From Beroe forskalii (Eukaryota > Ctenophora > Nuda > Beroida > Beroidae): a DNA stretch of 64,000 nucleotides. The notes below the pieces were generated by a model. The model searched no databases. It was given only the letters and a program-made list of their open reading frames with translations, and was not told the origin of the DNA. Made by a program: the position numbers and the translations under genes. Shown here piece by piece: positions 13,701 through 25,700 of this stretch. The DNA is taken from contig WFMF01000005.1 in the NCBI GenBank assembly GCA_011033025.1, forward strand, positions 620,001 through 684,000, in the 5' to 3' direction. Within the stretch, counting starts at the first letter, position 1, and each line of letters opens with the position of its first letter.

Positions 13701-16700
13701 TCCAGCACATTGTGATAGTGAAGATAGCAGTGGATCACGCCACGGGGAAGCACTGCCTGGCACTCTCGCAAGACGGAGAGGTGAGTCTGTCTTAGGGAAA
13801 ACTAAAAGTCGAGAAATCGGAGGGGTGAGTCGGTCCTGAGAAAATTAAAAGTCGAGAAATCGGACAGGTGAGTCGGTCATGAGGAAACTAAAAGTCGAGA
13901 AATCGGAGAGGTGAGTGTATCGTGAGAAAATTAATAAAAGTCGAGATATATTTAGCATTTGTGTCACTTCAATCCGAGTGGCAGCCAACAAAAACATTGG
14001 CACATATTCAAATGTCATTTATTCGGATTCCAAAAAACAGCTAACAGTGCTGAACTTTAGGCGGGTTCGGTACGTTTCTAGAGGTTTGAATTTTGATGTG
14101 ATTGCGTGGCTCTGTATATATTTCGATATTTTAATGGAATTTAAAAGAAAAGCCCAAAATCGAAACATGCCGAGCCGCGCAATCGTACCGAATCTAGAAA
14201 AGTACCGAACCCGCCTTAAGTTCAGCAGTGTTAGCTGTTTTTGTTTGAAATCCAAATAAATGAAATTGGAAAATGTGCCAATGTTTTTGTTAGCTGTCAC
14301 TCGGATTGAAGATACATAAATGCAAAATAATATCACGACTTCCTCAAGACAGAGAGAGAACTAAGTTTTCATGTTAACAGTTATTAGTGTCTCGATCTTT
14401 GAGGCACGGCATATTACGACGCGCTTGGGTACTATTTTACGGTGTGTGACAGCATGAAAAATGTTGTGTTTTTAGCAAAACATAATAACGCACTTAGAGA
14501 GCAAGTTTAAAACGTTAAATGATACGATTAACTTTAATTCAGGAGCTTTCGAAAATCATGTGATTATCGTCGTCAGCTAATAACGCACATTTGCTTGCGT
14601 CGGAAAAAGTTACACCCAGGTACGGCGTTATACGCTGCGCCTCAAAAGCTTGAGACACCTAATAAGGGTAATAAGTTAGGATGAAATTCGAGATATTGTG
14701 CGATTTTGCACTTCAATCCGAGTGGTGGTCACCGTGAGCATTGGCACTTTTCCGTGTGAGCTGCAATTACTGACATTTGCCGAGATGGTTCGAGGATCTG
14801 GGTCCATCTCGTCAAATCTCTATACTTAATTAATCTCTGTGTATATCGTTAAATTGAAGATTGTCTCCTCAGATTTGTGATCGTGTGTATGAATTAACTG
14901 GGAATTAACGGTAAATTAACCGTGTACGTTTGCAGGTGTTTAGTTGGGGAGAGGGCGATGACGGAAAGCTGGGCCATGGCTCTAGGAACAACCAAGACCG
15001 ACCTCGGGTTGTGGAGGCTCTCAGGGGAAAACAGGTGAATAGAATATAGACTCTTTTTTCAGGGAAAACAGGTGAATATAGGCTCTATTTTCAGGGAGAA
15101 CAGGTGAATATAGGCTCATTTTTCAGGGGGGAAACAGGGAATATAGAAACCTTCTTCAGGGAAAATGGAGAATATAGGCCCTTATTTTTCAGGGAAAACA
15201 GGTGAATTTATAGACTCCTTTTTCAGGGGAAACAGATGAATATAGAAACCTTTTTCAGGAATAGCAGGTCAATATAGGCTCATTTGTGAAATATGGACAC
15301 AAATCCTGATTATGTTTGTGCACGATAAACTTTGAGCTCTAAATTTTGCTGAATTGCGGAAAATTGATAAAGGGAGTGACATATTGATGCGATATTTATT
15401 CATACTGACTTGGAACAATAGCTAAAACGCTCACGTATCAACGGCAGTCAAGTATCCCAAACGCAGTTGAGAATGGTAGAAATAAAGTGTTGTTGCGCCT
15501 CTGCTGTTAACATATAACCTCCTGAATCAGTCACGTAAATAATGGAATGAGTTGAGCAGCCAGATGAAAGGGTTTTTAACAGCTTTCCTTTCAAGACTGC
15601 CCTCTCAGGCTTCCAACGCAGTCCACAACTCATTAAAACGTGCATATTTTGTATGTTATAAACTATAAAGTCAAAATCACCAGCAAAAACCAATATAGAA
15701 TTAACTATCACGAAGCAACGTGAAGTGTCTGAAATTTCGGCAGAACTTTTTACAAATCGCACTTGTTGATGCAAATTTTCCGAGGATGTTCAGTCGTCTT
15801 TCACATAAAAAGTTCCCACGTCTTGCATTCTTAGAGGCCTTACATTTACTCATGCAAACACTAATTTCTCCCACTAATTGTGACTTTGTGATAGCCGCTG
15901 CAAGCACCGTGAACTTGGCATAGCGTGGCCTACCAATAATCGATCACGTTCGGACCGGTTCGCGAGAATAAGGCTATTGAAACATTAAATGTTAGTTGAA
16001 TATCAATTTGTCGGGATGTTAAATCTGTATCAAATTAAACAGTGCGTTCAGGAATTCTTGAGAAGTAAGGTTATTCATATTGAAACGTGTTATTCGGGTA
16101 TCAATCAATATAAGAGTAGTTATTGGTCGTGTAACAGAGTGGAGTGCCGAAGGCACGACACGATGTTACACGACCAATAACGCTCTTATTTTTCGCTATG
16201 GAGATAAGAGGGATCGATTGCCGTCAAAAACGTTGACCTAAATGCATGCATTCATGCATTTTCATTCACGTGACTTTGTGCACCAATAGCAGCCCGCTAC
16301 GGGCCTCCCCTGACCCTGTCTCGTGGCATTATAGCTTCTACTAGTGACTTCAATGCTGCTACATTACTGGCTGATAGGTCTGCCACGTCAGTGCCACGTG
16401 CTACGCATAATTCACTCTAGAACACGTGACCCGGTCAGGTTGAATGGAGGAAAAATATGGGAACGGCGAAGAAACGGAGGAGAAAATACGAGAATTATGG
16501 AACGGCAATCTCAGGAGGATCAGCCGCGGTATTTGTAATTGATAGGAAGTAAATGCAGTCACTTCGAAATTTTTGCGGATTGTGCGCTTGCTCAGTGCTC
16601 TTCTCATTTGCTGTTGACTAATCAGTTTCTGCTCCGGAGTTCACAGATAGTATCAATCATATGCGCTCAAGTACATAAATCGTATGTTGGAAATAACATG

Positions 16701-19700
16701 CTAATTACTAAAAAGGCAGTACCCGTGTCACGCACAATCCATTTGTCTAATGTCTATTGTAGCATTTCTGTAATCTACACCATTCGCAACGCCTATGATC
16801 GTATTCATGAATGAATGAAGTTCCAATTATTACGGCATAGGATTAGGAATTGGGCTTTTTTAAAAGAAATCATTACGGGATTACTTATTCTTAATTTCAA
16901 TACGTTATTCATAACCCGCCGACGAAAAATTCTTACTAAGTTACTATACCGTTTCGGGATTCTCCTATGACGCAACTATGCTCTTTCCCACTCGTGTGGC
17001 ATCCAGAATATTCATATTGGCCCTTATCCAAGTTATTTCACTCCATAGGTAATAGATATCATCATGATTCACGTACATGGGTGCAGCAACTTCTTTGAAA
17101 TGAGCTCATTATCAGGTATCAAAGTAGCAAGCTAATAACATACGACCGCCTATTTTTCGTGCGTGGATATTTGTAACTTTGCTATAGAAAGTTGGGAATC
17201 CGATTATTCCGCAGGGGCAGGCCAGGTCATAGTCACGTGACACGGTCAGGTGACCCAGGCACGTGGTAGCAGCCTACCAGAAGGTTCGTCACGTGGTCAC
17301 CACGTGACCACTAGGTGGCTACCACATGACAGGCACGGCCAACGGAGCGAAAAATAAGATTGATTTAAGAATATCTGCATCGAATTGAGCAGTACTAAAG
17401 TAGTAAGTAGGACGTATATTGCAACGTGTCGCGAATAAGTCGGAGCAAACCCTTCCATTTCTCATCCTCGAAAGAGAAAGAATATGAGACATGACAGAAG
17501 AATAGAGGAGCAATTAAAGTGACAGTCTTTTGTGTGGTTTGATGGCAGGGAATGTTGTCAGACTCAGACTGAATCGCTTCACTCTCAAACCATGAGATCA
17601 TGATATTATTAAAGAGTAGCAGGACTGCGGCATATTCCTTCTATATGACCTGTGTCGCAATTGACCATAATGTTATGCTTTCTATTTTTCGCACTCACCA
17701 AGTTGAAAACAATGAATGAAACGAGAAAGTTTAAGATCAAGAGCGTTCATGTGCTAATCTTTTTCATCGCTCACTCTGGTACCATCCCGTTTTATTGCTG
17801 CACCCCAGAGTTGTTAAATTAGTGCAAAAGTCGTAAAAAAGTACAGCTTATTGGATCCTGGAAAAAATAAGTTTATTATTATCGAAAATACGCGACCAGA
17901 AATGTCAACACCAGGTCTTAATGGTGGTTGTTAAATACGCGAAAAAATACGATCCTCAGATATTGGAGGTGTCAGTTCCCCTAACAGCTTCTCCCACTCC
18001 CTCACCCTTCCCTCTCACCCTTCCCTCTCACCCTTCCCTTTCACCCTTCCCTCTCACCCTCACCCCTCCCTCACCCCCTCTCTCCCTCAACCCCTCCCTC
18101 CTCAGATATTGGAAGTGTCAGCAGGTGGTGCCCACAGTGCAGCTATCACTGCTCTCCCCCCTCCTCACCTCTCACCCCCGATCCCCCTCCTCACCCCCGC
18201 CCCCCCCCCCTACCCCTCCCCCTCACCCTCAGTCCCTCCCTCTCACCCTTCCCTCTCCCTCCTCAGATATTGGAAGTGTCAGCAGGTGGTGCCCACAGTG
18301 CAGCTATCACCACTCTCCCCCTCCTCACCCTTTCCCTCACCCCTTCCCTCCTCCTCACCCCTGCTCACCCCTCACCCTCACTCTCCCCCCTCCTCACCCC
18401 TCCCTCTCACCCTCACCCCCTCTTCACCTTCACCCCTCCCTCTCATCCCTCACCTCTCTCTTTGACCCTTTCACCCCTCCCTCTCACCCTCACCCCTCCC
18501 CCTCACCTCTCCCTCCCCCCCCCTCTCACCTCCCCCTCCCTCACTCACCCCTCCTCACCCCCTCCCTCTCACCCCCTCCCTCCTCAGATATTGGAAGTGT
18601 CAGTAGTCAGTACACCTAACATCTTTTCCCACTCCCTCTCACCCTCACCTACTCCCTCCTCAGATATTGGTGATTGGAGGTGTTAGTACACCTGAAAAAC
18701 CTCTCACCCTCACCACCTCTCCCCCTGCCCAGCCCCTCCTCAATATCTTCTCCCTCCTCAGATATTGGAAGTGTCAGCAGGTGGTGCCCACAGTGCAGCT
18801 ATCACCACTCTGGGACAACTCTACACATGGGGCAAGGGACGGTACGGTCGACTCGGCCACGGGGACTACGATGACCAGCTCAAACCAAAGATGGTGGAGG
18901 CTCTTAAAGCCTACAAGGTCACCAAGGTAAGAACTGTATTTTGAAACCCAAGATGGTAAGAGTCTATCTGCGCATTTTCCCCGGGGTATAATCGCTTTCG
19001 ATGAGAGATCAATTATACTATGCCAGCGCATAGTGATACTGTTGCATTAATTGCGAGGAGAAACCGAGTGTTGCTGATTACACTAATTGGCACTCAGGTA
19101 GCGTGTGGTAGTGGGGATGCTCAGACCCTCTGCATCACGGAAGGAGACGTGGTGTGGTCGTGGGGGGACGGAGACTACGGGAAACTGGGTCGTGGCGGGT
19201 GTGACGGGTGCAAGGTTCCCAAGAAGATAGATCCTCTGCTCAAATGCCAGATTGTAGAGGTGAGCTTGCAGTTCTGTGTTAATATAAAACAATCGTGTAG
19301 GCCAGAGTTTTACAAATACGACTGACGTGCAGGAAAGTTGCAACATTTTGAGTTACAGCGCAAAATAACTATTGACATGCTTTTAGCTCAGCTATTTTTG
19401 TCGAGTCTTTCCCAGTCAGTTACCATGAACATTGAACAATCGTCAAATTGTTGAGAGAGAGAATCTTCATAACGCCATTAAAATGCGGTGTGTCCGAATG
19501 CAACTCCATAACCTACCCTTAGAGTCTTTAATGATGTCACAAAGGGCTGTTACATTCGCCATTTCCCCTAACAGAGTTATGCTTTTATGCTGTTTCTTTG
19601 GGAGCATGAAACTCATAACCCCTTGTTTATTATGCTTCTTGTCCATGCACTCACAGAGTCAATGGGATTTCCTTCCACTGATTCTCGAGAAAAATTGTGA

Positions 19701-22700
19701 CCTGTATTTCAGATTGTTTGCGGCAGTCAGTTTTCTATGGCACTCGGGCGGAACGGTGACCTCTACACCTGGGGCAAGGGGGACTATCACAGACTAGGTT
19801 AGCATTGGGTGTTCATGGCTCGTGGCCATGCCATTTCACGGCTATTGACCTAATCGGGGCCTAGGCCCCTGATAGATTTTTTTAATTTTTTGTAGAGATG
19901 GGCCCTTGGGGGTATGTGGCCTAAATTTCGTCTTAAAACTAACAAGTTCAGAGTTGTAATTTTTCTCCATGCTTCCATTGAGGCTTGCTCTCCCCCATTC
20001 TCTCCAGGTCCGCAATCCCCAATCCTGCACTCTCCACATCCCCTCACTCCCCCATGTCCCATATTCTCCCACTCACCCCCACCCCCGTCCCCCACACCCC
20101 GATCCCCTCTCCCCCACATCCTCCACAGGGTACAATAGTGTGATGTGGTCCCAATCCCGCATCCCCCATTCCCACATCCCCACACCCCCATTCCCCAATC
20201 CACCCTACCCTCCATTCCCCATTCCCCACAGGGCACAGCAGTGTGGGGTGATCCCACTCCCACATCCCCCACACCCCCATTCCCCATCCTCCAGCACGCA
20301 GTGTGGGGCTGTCCCCACCCCCAACCCTTCTCTCCCCCCACCTCCCATTCTCCCCCCCACATCCCCCATTCCACCCTCTCCCCCACCTCCACCCAGTCCC
20401 CACATCCCACAACCCCTGCTTTCCCATTCCCCCCACTCCACCACCCCTCCCCCACCCCCACTCCCCACATCCCCATTCCCCCCCCACCACCCCATCCCAC
20501 CTCCCCCCACAGGACACAGCAGTGTGGAGCATGTGCGGTGGCCCCAGCGGGTGGTCGGGCTCAACGGACAGAAAGTGGTGGCTATCAGCTGCGGTAGTCT
20601 GTTCTGCGTCTGCGTGACAGACGATCATCAGGTAATAAAATTCATGACCTGACGGAAATCCCTTAACATTTCAATACACAAAGTCAAATCGGAATAGTTT
20701 ATATCTGACTTCTCAAGTGGGATAAGTATTTTCATCCTTGAGTCGTTATCCTTACTTCTTGTTTGACTTCTTGCTTCACTCTTTGCTTCAATCCTTGCTT
20801 CACTTCTTACTTCAAGTCTTGCTTCACTTTGCTTCACTCCTTGCTTCACTCCTTGCTTCACTTCTTGCTTCACTTCATGCTTCACTTCTTGCTTCACTTC
20901 TTGCTTCACTTCTTGCTTCACTTCTTACTTCACTTCTTGCTTCACTTCTTGCTTCACTTCTTGCTTCACCTTCATGCTTCACTTGTTGCTTCACTTGTTG
21001 CTTCACTTGTTGCTTCACTTCTTGCTTCACTTCTTGCTTCACTTCTTGCTTCACTTCTTGCTTCCTTTCTTGCTTCCTTTCTTGCTTCCTTTCTTGCTTC
21101 CTTTCTTGCTTCACTTCTTCATCTTGCTTCACTTCTTGCTTCACTTCTTGCTTCACTTCTTGCTTCACTTCTAGCTTCACTTCTTGCAGGTGTACGCGTG
21201 GGGAGACAATGACGAAGGTCAGTGCGGGAACGGTAAAACCAGTGCCGTGCCCATGTACAACTCATTTTAGTTTTACATAGTAATCAACAGGTAATAAATG
21301 GGAACACTTCAGAGGGGAAGCATCCTCATGTGTTTTTTTTTGATTCTGATAGTATCAGAATAAATGTGCAAAAAAGCCGAGAACCGAAGTCTATTTTCAT
21401 ACGGGAATGGAATCTGAAATTCCAGCTGCAAAACTTAACCCGGATCAACAGGATAGCGTGTGGGAGCGCCCATGCCATAGCCTGGAGCACGCTGGAGCAG
21501 CGGGCATCCGCTAAGCAACCCGATACCATCGCTCAGGAGTATCCCCTCCTCCAGGACATACCCATAGACACCCTCAGGAACAGACTCATACTACTCCACA
21601 ACTTCTCAGAGGTACGACTACTGTATACCCTATAGACATACCATAGACATACCATAGACATACCCATTGACACCCTCAGGAACAGACTCATACTGCTCCA
21701 CAACTTCTCAGAGGTACGGCTACTGTAGACCCTATAGACATACCATAGACATACCATAGACACACTCAGAAACAGACTTATACTGCTCCACAACTTCTCA
21801 GAGGTACGGCTACTGTAGACTCTATAGACATACCATAGATATACCATAGACACCCTCAGGAACAGACTTATACTGCTCCTCAACTTCTCAGAGGTACGGC
21901 TACTGTAGACCCTATAGACATACCATAGACATACCATAGATATACCCATTGACACCCTCAGGAACAGACTTATACTACTCCACAACTTCTCAGAGGTATA
22001 TCTATTACAGACCCTATAGACATACCATAGACATACCCATAGACATACCCATAGACACTCTCAGGAACAGACTTATACTACTCCACAACTTCTCAGAGGT
22101 ACGGCTACTGTAGATCCTATAGACATACCACAGACATACCATAGACATACCCATAGACACCCTCAGAAACAGGCTCATACTGCTCCACAACTTCTCAGAG
22201 GTACGGCTACTATAGACCCTATAGACATACCATAGACACTCTCAGGAACAGGCTCATACTGCTCCACAACTTTTCAAAGGTACGGCTGCTAAAGACAGTG
22301 ATCATTTCATGCCAATCGTATGAACGCTGACCTATTTAAATCCCATCTACCCCCATGCCTCTCCCCAGATATTCTCCAGTTCGCTGCGTATGTTCAGTCT
22401 GGACGTATCCTCTCAAGGGCACAAAGTGAGCCAGACTCTACGTCACACCCTTGTTATGGCTCACAAGGAAACGGCCTTTAAGAAGGTGGTCCAGTCCACC
22501 ATGATACGAGACAGACAGCATGGTCCCATCCTGGAGCTCAACCGAATGTTCAGCAGTCAGGTATTTGTCAAATCCTTATCCTGATACCCTCATGTTATGG
22601 AACCTATTTTGCGCAAGCAATCAGGGACGCATAGCAGACGATAGGTATTATCCTAATATTTTGGAAATATAGGTCTCTGGGAGCAGCATTTGATTTTTGT

Positions 22701-25700
22701 AAGGTCACCCTTGGTATGCGTTTTCACTCCGACTGAATGTGATTTGCCTTAGGGCTTAGCACAGTGTCAATGATCACGTGGTATTACTGTATTATAAGTG
22801 TGTTGAACCCAAATATTATAATGCGTCTCGGTAGTCGCCAATAAGTTCAATATAGCATACTTAGGACAATTTAGGTTCTCAAAATTCACTGGATAGGATT
22901 TCTTTATTACGCCACCTTTATTGCTTTATTTATTTCTAAAATTCAATCACTGGATTTCTTTTATGCTTAAGATTGTCACTTTTTCTTCAACTTACTCATA
23001 AATATTGAGTTCATTTTGGCTCAAACGTCACTGGCAATTGCTTTCCGAATGATTTAATTGGAAATCATCGCAGAAAGCAAGCCACAAAGTTGGTAGAATT
23101 ATGTCAAAGCAATATAACCCTCTAATAATAACATCCATAATAACATCCAATGAAAAGTTTCATGTGAGCTTGATTTTATGAAGAAAGCAGCGAATGTAAT
23201 GAGTTTGCCTTGTGTCATCTTATTTGTATTTACAAGGATGTTTGACCACGAGTATATTCCCAGGCTCATAATATTAGGCTACAACGACAATCTCTCATAA
23301 AACCTTACTCGCTGGTCAAAATATTTCCCTTTCCCGAATAAAATAATGTGCATGTATTAGTGAGTTTCTTTGTGCCCTGAATGCCCTTGAAGCCCTCAAA
23401 TGGTCATATCATTATAAACACCTTTGTTTTACCATTAATTTTAAAGACAAAGGAAGCATTTTGCGTCACCCTTTATTTAATATAAGATAGCTAAGCTTTA
23501 TGTTATGTGTGCAACAAATGCTGCTGCATTTATTATGTGAATATTTAATGATCGAAACCACATATATTTTCTTAGCACGAAATATATATATATATATATA
23601 TTTATTTGAGCTTCCCAAAATTACAATGAATTTTGTGAAGAAAATAGAAATGACCTCATGATTCCTCAGAAACCAATTATTGACAAGTTCGATTTTCCCC
23701 CTGGCAATTCAGTGCATTTATTCATACCTGAAATGCTTGGAAACAAATTTTTATAAAAATTAATGAAGCCCATTGGAATATAGCATTGCAAAAAACTTAA
23801 ATTTCTCCAATACCACTAATCACCTCCATACTAGGCGGGTGATATCCACCCCATTTCGGGGGTATCGCACCAGCCTAGACGCAGGGTGGAGTATCCCAGG
23901 CGGAGGTGGTATCTTCACAGGCCTAGGCCATCATCCACAGCCCAGGGTTCCTGGTTCCCCAGCCTAGGCAGGGTGGTATCCCCCTAGGAGGGGTGGTATC
24001 CCACAGCCTAGGCGGGGTGGTATCCCACAGCCTAGGTGAGGTGGTATCCCACAGCCTAGGCGGGGTGGTATCCCCCAAGCCTAGGTGGGGTGGTATCCCA
24101 CAGCCTAGGCGGGGTGGTATCCCCAAAGCCTAGGTGGGGTGGTATCCCCCTAGGCGGGGTGGTATCCCACAGCCTAGGCGGGGTGGTATCCCCCAAGCCT
24201 AGGTGGGGTGGTATCCCACAGCCTAGGCGGGGTGGTATCCCCCAAGCCTAGGTGAGGTGGTATCCCACAGCCTAGGCGGGTGGTATCCCCCTAGGCGGGG
24301 TGGTATCCCACAGCCTAGGTGGGGTGGTATCCCCCTAGGCGGGGTGGTATCCCCCAAGCCTAGGTGGGGTGGTATCCCCCTAGGCGGGGTGGTATCCCCC
24401 AAGCCTAGGCGGGGTGGTATCCCCCAAGCCTAGTTGGGTACTGACGTACTGGGTTAGTATTCTTCAATCCCTCATGGCTTATATACTCCAAAGGCCATAG
24501 GCCCTATTTTGGTCTAAGTAGTACGCTGGATTGCATTTTGCATAAATCTTATATAAATTCTCTTTCTTCTGCAATCTGCAGAAATTCAGCATACCTCCCC
24601 TCACAATTCGAGTTCTGCAAAACCAGTGCCCCTCTTGTCTCCTCCCCTTCCCCAAAACATCACCTACCCCCCTCCTCAAGCAACCTCGTATCCCCAAAGC
24701 AACCCTAATGAAACTCCCTGTACCCAGCGTAACCCCTGATACCCCTGATACCCCTCGACATCTGTGCCCACTTTCCGTGTGTAACTCCTCTCTCTAAGCA
24801 ACCTGCCAACCTCTATCCTTAAAAAGTGGACGATGTGCACTGTGCAGCTACCTAAGGTACCCGTGTACTCCCCTGCCTACGGGCCTGCCCCTCCCTACCT
24901 AATCCCTTAAGCTACCCCTCTTCAGGTTAGGTTTGTTGGTGAGAGTGTGGACGATGTGGGAGGCGGTTACTCGGAATCTATTGCTGAGATGTGTGACGAG
25001 CTGCAGTCGGGGGTGCTGCCCCTCTTCATTCTCACCCCCAACGGAAGGGTTGATAACGGGGTTAATCGGGATTGCTATCTCTTCAACCCTGCGGCCACAA
25101 GTCCGGAGGAAACGAACATGTTCCGCTTCCTCGGTGAGAAGATTTAAGTGTGTTTTGGTGTGTGTTTTTTAGCGATTGGTGTGATTTTATGTGTTTTTGG
25201 TGTGATTCATTTATCTATTTTTTGTTCCTGATTTATTGATCTAGAGCTGCAAATTTCTTCCATGTTTGGACAATGGTCAAAAAAAATGATACTTGAGGAT
25301 GACAAAATATTTGAGCAATATCATTTAAAAGCCTGCCCTGAGCTCAAGGCGTTTCGGTCTTCGCCAGTGTTTCGCATCTTTAAAGATATTCATCTTTGAA
25401 GATAGATTATCTCAAATTCATTATTCTTCTGATCCCCAAAGGCTCAATTTGGTTACTTTTGATATTTCGTACTTTGATTGGAATCGTGATCTTCAACTCA
25501 AAATCAAATCTGCAGCACATAAAATTTCGATATTTTAATTCAAAATTCGAATTTTATTTTAGAATTAAACACCGGAGAGGCTGTGCGTCACTCACAAACG
25601 TATTCATTGTCGGCCTTTTATTCAACATTGTCATAAACTACTAAAATAGTCTCTATTCATGTTATTTTTGATGGAAGAACAGAGAGGGTCAGTGACTGAG

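Noticed and set aside
13915-14336. Opposite-strand frames of about 110 codons with related sequence
   Set aside because: They mirror each other because the region is an inverted repeat.
15448-15907. Two overlapping minus-strand frames (108 and 68 codons) that look protein-like
   Set aside because: They are in different frames with no splice sites joining them and no recognised domain.
17921-18686. Pro/Ser/Leu-rich frames up to 232 residues
   Set aside because: Product of CCCTCA-type repeats between decoy acceptors; only the exon at 18762 continues into a propeller blade.
19850-20652. Gly/Trp-rich minus and Pro-rich plus frames
   Set aside because: They come from the C-rich repeat upstream of the HERC2 exon at 20513.
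20738-21280. Long + and - strand frames of LLASLLAS and KQEVKQEV type
   Set aside because: They are translations of the 12-bp minisatellite, open in several frames because the unit is a multiple of three.
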